Below, piece after piece: positions 25,248 through 34,710 of a stretch of 64,000 bases of DNA (position 1 is the stretch's first letter; every line of letters begins with the position of its first letter). The notes beneath the pieces were generated by a model, which was not told the origin of the DNA, did no database searches, and saw nothing but the letters and a program-made list of their open reading frames with translations. Both the position numbers and the translations under genes were made by a program. The stretch is from Bacteroidales bacterium (GTDB lineage Bacteria > Bacteroidota > Bacteroidia > Bacteroidales > JAGOPY01). The stretch spans positions 1 through 64,000 of the forward strand of contig JALNZD010000003.1 in the NCBI GenBank assembly GCA_023229505.1. The letters run 5' to 3'.

Positions 25248-26720
25248 TTACCAGATAATAGATGCGACAGATTTTGGCGGAACCGAATAGATGAAATTCT
25301 TTTCACCCTGTTTTACGCTAAATATTTTGTCATCAGTGTCGTAATTACACACTACCAATGACTTTGACCCGTCAGGGTTCAGAAAAGCAACTGCACCCAG
25401 ATTAGTCAATGACTGTGGTATTGTCATTGAAATCCGGACTGCTCCGGGCCTGACAAATTTCGAAAAATGTGCAATGGAATAATACTCTTCATTTTTGGTT
25501 ATCCACCCGTTATAGGGGGTGATCGTTATTACGCCGCGGCAATCACCACATCCATGGTTTTGGGGACCGCTGTTTAAGTCAAGTGCAAGGTTCCAGAGCA
25601 ATGCGACCTTCGACCAGTTCCTGGTTGTGCCTATGAAAATATTTTCGATAAACCACATCAGGTTTGAACTAAAATCGGTTGCCCAACCTCCCCCTGAAAT
25701 CTCTGTGAAATACAGATCCTTGTCAGGGTGTGCATTATGGACCGTACTCATGGCCGTGACATCACCGCCATAGGCATGAAAAGCCGTCCCAGCTATAAAA
25801 CTTTTTGCCATAGGGTCATTGAGAATGGAAATACCATAGTCCGGGCGGTCCCAATTGTGGTCGTAGATTATTATCCTGGTATCAATTCCAGCTGATGCAA
25901 ATTTAGGACCCAGGTGGTCTTTAATAAAATTCTTCTGCTCTTCAGGCTGCATCTCCATACATGGATAACCTGCAGTAAAATAAAGCGGTTCGTTCTGGGG
26001 TGTGATCGCATCGATGATAATGCCCTGGTTTTGCATCGCCTGGATATACTTTACAAAATAATAGGCATAGACATCATAGCATTCCTCCTTCAGTTTTCCT
26101 CCTTTCATGGTGCCGCTGGTTTTCATCCAGGCAGGCGGGCTCCAGGGAGACCCCATCAGTTTAATATCAGGTGATATCTGGATAATCTCTTGTAAAACAG
26201 GCACAACATCATCTAAATCCTGTGACAGGGAAAATTGATCCAGGTTAAAATCGGTTCCTCCCGCAACTAAATCATCATAAGAAAAGTCGGAAAGGGAAAA
26301 ATCTGAAGCACCCATCGTAAGCCGCAGATAAGAAATTCCGATACCATTAACCGGATCGAAAAGATCCTGCAGGATTGCTGACCGTTGTGCATCATCCAGT
26401 TTCCGGTTGATCAGATAAGCTGAAGAACCGGTCAGGGCTGCGCCAAATCCTTCTATCTCCTGTAAACTTGCCGCAGTGTCAATCTCAATTATGGGCCAGT
26501 TTGCTGAAGCTTTCTTCTTTATTGTGAGATCGCCCTCTTTATTGAAGAGTTTAGATTTATCACCCTTTGTCAGCCAAACCTGGGCCCTGCCAATTGAATC
26601 TGTTGAAGGCACAGGATCAGGATTTTCCTTGCTTTTACAACCCGGGACAAGGATGAAAATGCCCGATATCAGCATGAAGCAGATGATAAAATAATAAACC
26701 GGAAAACGATTACTACGCAT
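25248..26720 (-). CDS. Glycoside hydrolase family 30 enzyme (second copy), lipoprotein
   Basis: A 490-residue GH30 starting at ATG 26720 (MRSNRF; a TTG two codons upstream is rejected). It has a lipoprotein signal ending VPGC (Cys28). Motifs: IEGFGAALTGSSAYL, MGSPWSPPAWMKTSG, acid/base TPQNEP (E244), nucleophile YFTEISGG (E340). It belongs to the GH30_1/GH30_3-like group and would sit on the cell surface or in the periplasm as a lipoprotein. The other GH30 has a cleaved signal, so the two products may act in different places: surface cut first, periplasmic finish second. The two share the fold but differ through most of their length, so they are not a recent duplication. Confidence 0.9.
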   Translation of the reverse strand: MRSNRFPVYYFIICFMLISGIFILVPGCKSKENPDPVPSTDSIGRAQVWLTKGDKSKLFNKEGDLTIKKKASANWPIIEIDTAASLQEIEGFGAALTGSSAYLINRKLDDAQRSAILQDLFDPVNGIGISYLRLTMGASDFSLSDFSYDDLVAGGTDFNLDQFSLSQDLDDVVPVLQEIIQISPDIKLMGSPWSPPAWMKTSGTMKGGKLKEECYDVYAYYFVKYIQAMQNQGIIIDAITPQNEPLYFTAGYPCMEMQPEEQKNFIKDHLGPKFASAGIDTRIIIYDHNWDRPDYGISILNDPMAKSFIAGTAFHAYGGDVTAMSTVHNAHPDKDLYFTEISGGGWATDFSSNLMWFIENIFIGTTRNWSKVALLWNLALDLNSGPQNHGCGDCRGVITITPYNGWITKNEEYYSIAHFSKFVRPGAVRISMTIPQSLTNLGAVAFLNPDGSKSLVVCNYDTDDKIFSVKQGEKNFIYSVPPKSVASIIW

Positions 26721-26763
26721 GATCAATCTTATTAAAAAATCTACTTAAGAAATCAACCACGGA

Positions 26764-28224
26764 TTAATATCCGGAATTTTGAACAAGGCTGGTATTTCTA
26801 TCCAGTTCTGACTGAGGCACAGGCCATAACAACCGGTTAGGAGTAAGATTGTAACCTATTTTCTGGCCAGTTTCGTCGATGGCATTATTGATAACCTCTA
26901 TGGCTCTGCCGGTGCGTTTCAGGTCAAACCAGCGGTGACCTTCGAAAGCCAGCTCCAGTCTTCTTTCTTTTTCGATGGCCAGGCGCATGTCGGCCTGATT
27001 TGAAGCGGTCGTGTTGGGCAGACTGACACGGCTGCGGATCTGGTTCACCAGTCCGGCTGCGCCGGATACATCACCCAGTTCATTGAGCACTTCGGCCTTT
27101 AACAGGATGATGTCAGCCAGGCGCAGGAAGATGTAATTCTGTGGGCTGCTTCCCCCAAAAATTCTCCATTTATTGATAAAAGGATAATTGGTTTGCGGCC
27201 AATGTGCATCCGGGAATCCTTCTGCCAGGAAAATGATCGAGGAATTCTTCCTGATCCCATCCTGCTCTTCATCAAAAGCTTTTACCAGGTCATTTGACGG
27301 GATATTGAATTTTTTCCAGTCAGAACCACGGAACATGCTGGCACCCCAATTACCATCAGTTATAGTGCCTTCATAGTTGATCTCAAATATTGATTCCTCC
27401 GAATTTTCAACCGAATTGTCCCACAGGTTCTCATAATTCCCCAGGAGGCTGTATGGCCCGTTGACCACGGCATCGCAATATTGCACCACCTTGTTGTAGT
27501 CATGCGGTTCGATTGTGGCATAGACCTTTGCCAGCATGGCATTGACGGCGCCTGTGGTCACGTAGCCTTTGTGAGCTGCGGTGGGGTTAACGTTTTCCAA
27601 AGCAACTTCAAAGTCATGGATGATCTGCATGAATACGCTATCCATAGGGGCGCGTTTCGGGAAGAGCAGCGGGTAAATTTCCGGAAGCAGTTCGGCATTG
27701 ATTGTCGTGACTTCTTTAAGTTGCAGTGGTACATCTCCCCAGAGCTGAACTGCCTGGAAATACATGAAAGCTCTTATGAAAGAGGCCTCTCCAAGGATTT
27801 CTTTCTTTCTTGTTTCTGTCAAAGTAGGATCGGGAACGGCCATTACGTTGTTGATTACAATATTGGCCTTGCCTATAGTGCCGTATAGGTAGCCCCAATC
27901 GCGGCTGACATTGGTGTTCAAGGCATCAAGGTTATAATCATCGATCTGGAAATTAGCAGGATTATCTGCACCTGCATAAGCATCATCTGACTGGGCATCG
28001 CCATTGACAAAATAATCGAGTTCGAAGTATTCATTTTTGAAATCGGCATAAACTCCTGACAGGGCCGTTTCAACCTCGTCAGTTGTCTTATAGATGATGG
28101 AATCTGAAGCTGTGTTGCTTATCCAGATTTCATTCGAAATAGGTTCCAGATCAAGGAATTTTTTACAGGAAGTGAACGACCATGCGATCAGAACTGTGCT
28201 AAGGAGTATGATTAATTTTTTCAT
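26764..28224 (-). CDS. SusD/RagB-family glycan-binding lipoprotein
   Basis: A 486-residue outer-membrane lipoprotein (signal ending SFTSC, Cys20). The family shows as KKFLDLEPISNE at the start, tetratricopeptide-like helices (GEASFIRAFMYFQAVQLWGDVPLQ) and the C-terminal segment RRLELAFEGHRWFDLKRTGR, plus LTPNRLLWPVPQSEL. SusD-like proteins cap their SusC partner and bind the glycan at the surface. The gap to the upstream susC is 11 bp, typical of the coupled pair. Confidence 0.95.
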   Translation of the reverse strand: MKKLIILLSTVLIAWSFTSCKKFLDLEPISNEIWISNTASDSIIYKTTDEVETALSGVYADFKNEYFELDYFVNGDAQSDDAYAGADNPANFQIDDYNLDALNTNVSRDWGYLYGTIGKANIVINNVMAVPDPTLTETRKKEILGEASFIRAFMYFQAVQLWGDVPLQLKEVTTINAELLPEIYPLLFPKRAPMDSVFMQIIHDFEVALENVNPTAAHKGYVTTGAVNAMLAKVYATIEPHDYNKVVQYCDAVVNGPYSLLGNYENLWDNSVENSEESIFEINYEGTITDGNWGASMFRGSDWKKFNIPSNDLVKAFDEEQDGIRKNSSIIFLAEGFPDAHWPQTNYPFINKWRIFGGSSPQNYIFLRLADIILLKAEVLNELGDVSGAAGLVNQIRSRVSLPNTTASNQADMRLAIEKERRLELAFEGHRWFDLKRTGRAIEVINNAIDETGQKIGYNLTPNRLLWPVPQSELDRNTSLVQNSGY

Positions 28225-28235
28225 GGCTGTACGAT

Positions 28236-31151
28236 TTAAAATTGAACATTTAATCCAAAGATCAAACTGACGGATTGCGGGTAAGTGCCATAATCGATTC
28301 CTACTTCCGTGGCATTATTTCCATAGGCATTGACTTCGGGGTCAAATCCGCTATAACCTGTAAATGTCAGGAGGTTCTGACCTGTTACGTAAACAGTAAA
28401 CTGCCGGACGAATGTGATTTTAGAATTATTATCGAAGACCTTGTAAGACAATGTTACCGCTTTCAACCTTACATAGGATCCATCCTCGATGAAGCGTGTA
28501 GAGTTCCGGACGTTATCCATGTTTGCCGGTCTTGGGATATCCGTGTCGGGATTTTCCGGTATCCATCGCCGCAGCACATCGACAGACTGATTCTTACTGT
28601 CGAACATTCCTTCCAGATCGATACGGGTAGAATTGTAAATGTCGTTACCGACACTGCCCTGGAAGAAGATGTTCAGGTCAAATTTCCAATAATTGAAAGT
28701 GTTTGTGAAGCCAAAGATGAAATCAGGATTCGGATCACCGATCACCGTGCGGTCGGCACCGGCCTCAAAAATACCGTTTTGGTTGACGTCTTTGTAGATC
28801 AGATCGCCGGTTTCGGGATCGACACCTTCAGAAACGAGGCCGTAAAAGGATCCGAGCGGTAAGCCCGGCTTTACCATCGATACGTCAGAGTTATTGCTGT
28901 AAATATGTCCAAAATAATAAACCGGCGTATAATTCAGAGATAGCACCTTATTCCGGTTGAACGACATATTCAGATCCGTTGACCAGGTTAATTTTTTGTT
29001 GATATTTACCGTATTGATGGTGAATTCAATCCCTTTGTTTTCAATATTTCCGGCATTGGTTTGCATGGTGGTTACCGGAAGGGTATTTGACAATTCAACA
29101 TTCAGCAGCACATCGGTTGTTTTCTTGTAATATGCGTCAACACTTAAGTTCACACGGAAATTAAACATGGAAAGATCGATACCGATGTTGGTTTGCTCAG
29201 TAGTCTCCCATTTCAGGTCAATATTTCCGTAAGAGATCGGATATTCAGAAGGATATGGATCATCTGCACTTGGGCTGAAAGCAATTAACCCAAACCGGGC
29301 ATTATTAGGAATCCCTTCCTGGTTGCCATTTTTCCCCCATCCCCCTCTTATTTTCAGGTCGTCGACAAAATGAGAGTTTTGCATGAATTTTTCGGATGAA
29401 ATCCGCCATCCTGCAGAAAATGAAGGCATGGTCCCCCAGTGGTGGTTCAGTTTTGACGATCCGTCTTCACGAACGGTGGCGGTCAGGTAATATTTACTTT
29501 TAAAATTGTAAGTGGCACGTGCAAAAAAACTTGCAAGCGCCCATTCATCCTGCCAGGTTGAACCGGTGGTCTCATTGGCAGCATTGAGAGTATGGACGCT
29601 GGATCCTGGCCGGAATCCATGGCCTTGTAAATAAGTTTGGTTATAATTATATTGCTGTCCACTACCCCCTATCATGGCAGTTATGTTGTGATCTTTGAAT
29701 GATTTTGAATAATCCAGTGTATTTTCCCACAGCCAACTGCCATAGTTGCTTTTATCGGCTTGAGCCAGGCCCTTATTGGTCCGTCCCCAACTGGTCTGTA
29801 TTCCATCCAGGAAATAGTCCCACTGGTGGTTATTGTAATCTATGCCGAACCTGGTTTTGAAAAACAAACCCGGGATGATCTTCACTTCGGCAAATACATT
29901 GCCGAATAAATTATTATCGATGGCTTCCTGGTCTGCGCCAAACATATAAGCAACCGGGTTTTCCCATGAAGCCTGAAAGGGATTGCGACCGTACCACCCG
30001 ATGCTGTCTTTATCCCAAATGCTCAGGAAAGGCGGGGTATTCAGGGTGCTCATGATGACACCGCCACGGCCGGAACTCAGGTTGTCAGGCGTATTTAGTG
30101 TCCGGAGCCTCGACATATTGATACTTGTCCCGAATTTCAACCATTTAGTCACCTCGTTATCCAGGTTTAACCTGACCGAATACCGGTCAAAGCGTGCCGG
30201 TTCGACCATGCCTGCATCACTCAGATAACCGGCTGAAAAAAAGTAATGCGTTTTCTCGGAGCCTCCGCTGAAGGAGAGTTGATACGACTGATTGAAGCCC
30301 GTGCCAAAAACAGAATCGCTCCAATTGCCGAAGCTGGTCCATGCTGGATTAAGGGCAATTCCGATATCTTCCATCAGGTCGCGATATTCTTTAGTATTGA
30401 GCACCTCAATTGTTTTTCTGAGTTTGGAAAACCCGGCATAAGCATCGAAATTAACGGTAGGGCCGGTGCCTGCTTCACCGCGTTTTGTTGTGATAAGTAC
30501 CACACCGTTAGCTGCCCTGGCGCCGTAAATAGCCGAGGAGGAAGCATCTTTCAGCACGGTCATAGAAGCAATATCAGAAGGGTTCAACCCGCTTGTATTC
30601 GTCGTCGGTACGCCATCGATCACATATAGCGGTTCGTTCCCCGCGATCACCGATGTTGATCCGCGTACCCGCACTGAAAGACCCACGCCCGGCTTACCGG
30701 AAGGCTGGGTAACCTGTACACCGGCGGCTTTTCCCTGGAGAGCCTGGGCTGCCGAGACGATCGGCCGTTCCTTGATTTCTTTGTCATCTACCACCGAGAC
30801 GGCCGTAGTAATGTCTTTCTTTTTCTGCGTGCCGTATCCGACAACAACTACTTCATTCAGTAATGAAGCCTCCTCCTCTAAAACCACATCGATGGTTGTC
30901 TGATTGGTGATCTGGAAATCCTGTGCTACAAAACCCACATAGCTGAATCTTAGCACACCTTCATTAACCGTAATTTTATAGGTTCCTTCCACGTCGGTAG
31001 TTGTACCGGTAGATGTGCCCACCAATATTATAGTGACTCCCGGTAAAGGTGCACCGCCCGAATCCGTCACTTTCCCGGTGATCACCCTGCCCTGGGCAAA
31101 TACAGCCAAAGAAAGCAGGGAGAAGAACAACATTGTAAAAACCCTTTTCAT
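28236..31151 (-). CDS. SusC/RagA-family TonB-dependent transporter
   Basis: A 971-residue outer-membrane receptor with a signal peptide, a carboxypeptidase-D-like extension (RVITGKVTDSGGAPLPGVTII, about residues 22-110) and a plug beginning VVVGYGTQKKKDITTAVSVV. A 22-strand barrel follows and ends GLNVQF with the C-terminal aromatic residue. It transports oligosaccharides with TonB energy and is first of the susC-susD pair. About 50 bp separate it from the terminator at 31205-31252 behind the PKD gene. Confidence 0.95.
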   Translation of the reverse strand: MKRVFTMLFFSLLSLAVFAQGRVITGKVTDSGGAPLPGVTIILVGTSTGTTTDVEGTYKITVNEGVLRFSYVGFVAQDFQITNQTTIDVVLEEEASLLNEVVVVGYGTQKKKDITTAVSVVDDKEIKERPIVSAAQALQGKAAGVQVTQPSGKPGVGLSVRVRGSTSVIAGNEPLYVIDGVPTTNTSGLNPSDIASMTVLKDASSSAIYGARAANGVVLITTKRGEAGTGPTVNFDAYAGFSKLRKTIEVLNTKEYRDLMEDIGIALNPAWTSFGNWSDSVFGTGFNQSYQLSFSGGSEKTHYFFSAGYLSDAGMVEPARFDRYSVRLNLDNEVTKWLKFGTSINMSRLRTLNTPDNLSSGRGGVIMSTLNTPPFLSIWDKDSIGWYGRNPFQASWENPVAYMFGADQEAIDNNLFGNVFAEVKIIPGLFFKTRFGIDYNNHQWDYFLDGIQTSWGRTNKGLAQADKSNYGSWLWENTLDYSKSFKDHNITAMIGGSGQQYNYNQTYLQGHGFRPGSSVHTLNAANETTGSTWQDEWALASFFARATYNFKSKYYLTATVREDGSSKLNHHWGTMPSFSAGWRISSEKFMQNSHFVDDLKIRGGWGKNGNQEGIPNNARFGLIAFSPSADDPYPSEYPISYGNIDLKWETTEQTNIGIDLSMFNFRVNLSVDAYYKKTTDVLLNVELSNTLPVTTMQTNAGNIENKGIEFTINTVNINKKLTWSTDLNMSFNRNKVLSLNYTPVYYFGHIYSNNSDVSMVKPGLPLGSFYGLVSEGVDPETGDLIYKDVNQNGIFEAGADRTVIGDPNPDFIFGFTNTFNYWKFDLNIFFQGSVGNDIYNSTRIDLEGMFDSKNQSVDVLRRWIPENPDTDIPRPANMDNVRNSTRFIEDGSYVRLKAVTLSYKVFDNNSKITFVRQFTVYVTGQNLLTFTGYSGFDPEVNAYGNNATEVGIDYGTYPQSVSLIFGLNVQF

Positions 31152-31204
31152 AGTCTGATTTTTTAAGGTTTATTGAAGGACAAGATAATGGAAGATAATT
31201 ATGT

Positions 31205-31252
31205 TAAAAAAAATCAAGAGCGAGGCAGTGTCTCGCTCACTCTTGATTTTTC
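31205..31252 (-). terminator. Rho-independent terminator after the PKD lipoprotein gene
   Basis: On the minus strand a stem with arms AATCAAGAG and CTCTTGATT, extended by AGCGAG/CTCGCT, is followed by a run of T. It lies between the PKD gene stop and susC, so transcription from the PKD promoter would largely end here or be attenuated before susC. Confidence 0.75.
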
Positions 31253-31275
31253 AAATCTAAATGCTGAAAGTATTA

Positions 31276-33078
31276 TCAGCGCTCCAATATAACAGACCAG
31301 GCAGCACTTCCGTCATGTCCAGCAGAAATGTCAACCGAAACAAATAGGTATTCTTTGGTTATACCTACAGCATAGCCCATAACCTCATACCTGTTGGTAA
31401 GGTTTCCACCGTTGGGCGCGTTGGCGCCGTCAGTATTTTCACCACCATAGTATCCTTTGTAGAATCCGATAAAGGCAGCCCTGTCTGTACCGTTGGTCAG
31501 TTCAATGATCGCCCTGTTGGTTCCATCAGCAGGAGTGAAAGTATAGGTATGTTCACCTGAGGCGAAATAAAGGCCATTGCCGGTCAATGTACCTTCATCC
31601 CAGCAACCGTTCGGGCTTCCGAAATAGCCGTCATTACGAATTAATCCATTTCCGGCATAAGTATAAACTCCAGCGCTGAAAATATACTCATCATCGGCCA
31701 TACATGACCAGTCATCTCCACCGGTACCACCTCCGGTCAGGAAATCCTTTGGCACTGACCACCAGGCACTGCTGCCAAGGGCCCCGCCAACAAATATTGT
31801 CTTTGCACCAACAACATCTCTCCAGGCTGCTCCTTGTAATAAATCTGCTGTCAGGGCTGGAGAGTTAACACTCAGGAACACAGCATCAACAAAGGTGGCA
31901 GTACCGTTAGAGTTCGTGCCGGAGAGGCTGATGTTATAAAAACCATCATTGGTATAAGTATGTACAGGATTTTCTGCAGTAGATGTTTCACCGTCACCGA
32001 AATCCCACAAGTAAGAATCGCAGTATTGTGAATTGTTTGTGAATGTTAAGGTCAGGCCATTAGTAGTAAAACTAAAATTGGGTGTAGGATTATTTGTCGG
32101 AATTGGGGGTTCGTCAGCCGGGTTGTCATAATGAACCAGGACAAATCTCCAAATGCCTTGATAAGCTGCATCTGCAGGTTTATCTTTATAATAACCCTGA
32201 ACGATCAACGTATCAGTACCCGCTGCAGCGTCAGTCAGTTTAAACAGGTCATAATCCACCTCGTCCTGTACCATTGGGGTAAGTTCCAGGGATTCATTAT
32301 CCGTAGCTAATTTAAAATAGCCAATATAGGCTCCAGTGCCGATAGCCTTTATTTTGGCATTACTTCCGGCAACCAGTTCAAACTGATGGGTCCCGTTGCC
32401 CCAGGCTGAACAATCTTCACCATTTTTATTAATCATGCCATCAGCAATGTCCTGGCAAGGACCAGCCGGGTCAAAAATGTCTTGTTCTCTCCAGAAGTCA
32501 CCATGTGCATCATAGGTAAAAGTATAGTCGCGGAAGAATACCCATTCGTCATTCAGTATACAGGGACGATTGGCAAGTTCATCATTGCCAAGGCCCATTC
32601 CCCACCAACTCGTTACAGGATTTGGCGGATCATCCGGATTATATTGGAAGACCTGTAACGGATAGCGGCCGGTGGCACCGGACCGGATAAGTTTCCATAC
32701 CTTTCCGTCATTGCCTTCACCCACCAGTTTGGTCAGTTCTGCATTCGGATCAAGAATCGATATGACGTCTGAATGATCATCGGTTACTGAACCGTTAAGA
32801 GAGGTAGCCGTCAGGGTGACAGTATAATCTCCAAGGTCTGCATAGGTGTGAACAGGATTGGTTTCACTGGAAGTTGCATTATCACCAAAATCCCATAACA
32901 AAGCTGAAAAATTCTGGGACTGATTGGTAAAAGCCACCTTTTTAAAATCTACAGCATCAACCTGGGATGTAAAACTCGCAATTACATCCGGATCCTTTTC
33001 ATCCTTTTTACAGGAAATGATTTGTGTAAGCACCAGGAGGAAAAAAATTACCCCCGTAAAACTAAACGTCTTTTTCAT
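31276..33078 (-). CDS. PKD-domain lipoprotein of the beta-glucan locus
   Basis: A 600-residue surface lipoprotein (signal ending TQIISC, Cys23). Residues about 35-115 form a PKD domain (ALLWDFGDNATSSETNPVHTYADLGDYTVTL has the key WDFGD and YTVTL parts). A second PKD domain lies near 335-410 (WDFGDGETSTAENPVHTYTN). Between and after them are beta-rich regions with DDWSCMADDEYIFSAGVYTYAG-type stretches and two related halves, so the protein looks internally duplicated. In marine Bacteroidetes laminarin loci a PKD lipoprotein sits with SusCD and acts as a glycan-binding protein. That is the inferred role here. Confidence 0.8.
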   Translation of the reverse strand: MKKTFSFTGVIFFLLVLTQIISCKKDEKDPDVIASFTSQVDAVDFKKVAFTNQSQNFSALLWDFGDNATSSETNPVHTYADLGDYTVTLTATSLNGSVTDDHSDVISILDPNAELTKLVGEGNDGKVWKLIRSGATGRYPLQVFQYNPDDPPNPVTSWWGMGLGNDELANRPCILNDEWVFFRDYTFTYDAHGDFWREQDIFDPAGPCQDIADGMINKNGEDCSAWGNGTHQFELVAGSNAKIKAIGTGAYIGYFKLATDNESLELTPMVQDEVDYDLFKLTDAAAGTDTLIVQGYYKDKPADAAYQGIWRFVLVHYDNPADEPPIPTNNPTPNFSFTTNGLTLTFTNNSQYCDSYLWDFGDGETSTAENPVHTYTNDGFYNISLSGTNSNGTATFVDAVFLSVNSPALTADLLQGAAWRDVVGAKTIFVGGALGSSAWWSVPKDFLTGGGTGGDDWSCMADDEYIFSAGVYTYAGNGLIRNDGYFGSPNGCWDEGTLTGNGLYFASGEHTYTFTPADGTNRAIIELTNGTDRAAFIGFYKGYYGGENTDGANAPNGGNLTNRYEVMGYAVGITKEYLFVSVDISAGHDGSAAWSVILER

Positions 33079-33187
33079 GTTTGTGAGATTTAATGTTATT
33101 AATTTAAGGATTAATGACTATTATACTAAATAGATATGTTTTGCATTCAAATGTCAAACAAATATAGTAAATTATTAAATAAAAGTG

Positions 33188-33195
33188 TATCTTTG
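33188..33195 (+). promoter_or_regulatory. Possible -7 element of the helicase gene
   Basis: TATCTTTG matches TAnnTTTG and lies 61 bases before the helicase start. I find no TTTG at the right distance upstream, so the promoter is only partly supported. Confidence 0.35.
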
Positions 33196-33256
33196 TGCCC
33201 GATTACTCTCCGAAAAAAAATTTATTTCAAAAAATCTTATTACTTAAAATTTTCTC

Positions 33257-34498
33257 ATGCCATTTCAATCATTGAATATTATAGAACCTATTCTCAGATC
33301 ATTAGAAGAAGAAGGTTACACCACCCCCACACCTATACAGGTGCAAGCCATCCCCATCGTTTTACAGGGAACCGACCTGCTGGGCTGTGCACAAACCGGA
33401 ACAGGAAAGACGGCAGCTTTTGCCGTGCCGATTCTCCAGTTGCTATACGCAACTAAAACATTTGACAGAAAAAGAAAGATCAGGAGCCTGATCATAACCC
33501 CAACAAGGGAACTAGCCATCCAGATCGCGGAAAGCTTTAAGGCTTACGGCCGTCATACCGGCTTAACCTGCACGGTCGTCTTTGGCGGGGTGAATCAAAA
33601 TCCCCAGACTGATGCATTACAAAGAGGGGTGGACATACTGGTGGCCACGCCCGGCAGGCTGCTCGACCTGATGAACCAGGGATTCATCACCCTGAAGGAT
33701 GTCGAATTTTTCGTGCTGGATGAAGCCGACCGCATGCTTGACATGGGTTTTATCCACGATGTGAAAAAGATCATCGCCTTCCTTCCTCATAAACGGCAAT
33801 CGCTGTTTTTCTCGGCTACCATGCCGCCTGAAATAGTCAAACTGGCCGGCACCATCCTGCATAATCCTGTAAAGGTGGAAGTCACCCCCAGTGCAACCAC
33901 CGTTGAAACCACCAGGCAATTTGTTTTCTTTGTTGATAAAGGAAATAAAAATGCGCTGCTGGTGGACGTATTGCAGGATAAAAACATAAAAACTGCACTT
34001 GTCTTCACCCGCACCAAACATGGTGCCGATAAGGTAGTTAGAATCCTGGAAAAAAATAAGATCAGTGCCGAAGCCATCCACGGGAACAAGGCGCAAAATG
34101 CCCGCCAGCGGGCATTGGCTAATTTTAAGGCCCAAACTACCCGGGTTCTGGTGGCCACGGATATTGCAGCACGCGGCATTGATGTCGACGATCTTGAATT
34201 TGTCATCAATTTTGAAATACCCAACATCTCTGAAACATATGTGCACCGCATAGGTCGCACAGGAAGGGCTGGCGCGAAAGGGACTTCCCTTTCATTTTGC
34301 GATGCGGAAGAAAAACCCTGGCTGAAAGACATCGAAAAACTGATCGGCAAGAAAATACCGGTCATTGATGACCATCCCTTTCCATTGATGGACCATAATC
34401 CCGTCAAAGCCCCGAAACAGCAGCCCCGGCAGCGCGTGAACTATGCCAGGCAGGACGGTCCTGTAAAAACGGCTACGGCCAGGAGATGGGGACGATAG
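33257..34498 (+). CDS. DEAD-box ATP-dependent RNA helicase
   Basis: A 413-residue RhlE-like helicase for RNA unwinding in ribosome assembly or RNA turnover. Motifs appear in order: Q motif (GYTTPTPIQVQAIP), I AQTGTGKT, Ia PTRELA, Ib TPGRLLD, II DEAD, III SAT, IV ALVFTRTKHGAD, V ATDIAARGIDV, VI HRIGRTGR. The C-terminal tail (about residues 375-413) is short and basic (KQQPRQRVNYARQ). The first residues MPFQSLNIIEPILRSLEEEG are the usual start of the family. The gene is alone; the tandem repeat at 34539 lies just downstream. Confidence 0.95.
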   Translation: MPFQSLNIIEPILRSLEEEGYTTPTPIQVQAIPIVLQGTDLLGCAQTGTGKTAAFAVPILQLLYATKTFDRKRKIRSLIITPTRELAIQIAESFKAYGRHTGLTCTVVFGGVNQNPQTDALQRGVDILVATPGRLLDLMNQGFITLKDVEFFVLDEADRMLDMGFIHDVKKIIAFLPHKRQSLFFSATMPPEIVKLAGTILHNPVKVEVTPSATTVETTRQFVFFVDKGNKNALLVDVLQDKNIKTALVFTRTKHGADKVVRILEKNKISAEAIHGNKAQNARQRALANFKAQTTRVLVATDIAARGIDVDDLEFVINFEIPNISETYVHRIGRTGRAGAKGTSLSFCDAEEKPWLKDIEKLIGKKIPVIDDHPFPLMDHNPVKAPKQQPRQRVNYARQDGPVKTATARRWGR

Positions 34499-34538
34499 GA
34501 TGGGAAGACGGTAGGATGATTTGGCGATTGGACGATTT

Positions 34539-34602
34539 AGCGAGGTAACGAATTAGCGAGGTAACGAATTAGCGAGGTAACGAATTAGCGAGGTAACGAA
34601 TT
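34539..34602. repeat. Four tandem copies of a 16-bp repeat
   Basis: AGCGAGGTAACGAATT occurs four times back to back (34539, 34555, 34571, 34587) with no mismatch, directly downstream of the helicase gene. It belongs to no known element that I recognise. Confidence 0.95.
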
Positions 34603-34624
34603 ACCGATATGGCGATTTGAAGAT

Positions 34625-34710
34625 GTCCTGCCAAGGACAAATGATAATAGCCCGGGACAACGTCCCGGGGCAGATACGGTGGCCAATCATAATCAAGTCC
34701 CGTCAGGGAC
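34625..34710. repeat. Lone REP-like palindrome cluster
   Basis: Three hairpins occur: GTCCTGCCAAGGAC (34625-34638), CCCGGGACAACGTCCCGGG (34651-34669) and GTCCCGTCAGGGAC (34697-34710). The last is identical to the second hairpin of the 71-bp units near 54000. The stop codon and last codons of the T9SS gene at 34703 fall inside this hairpin. Confidence 0.8.

Noticed and set aside
33136..33456. Plus-strand frame overlapping the helicase start
   Set aside because: It is in another frame of the helicase gene and has no motif.
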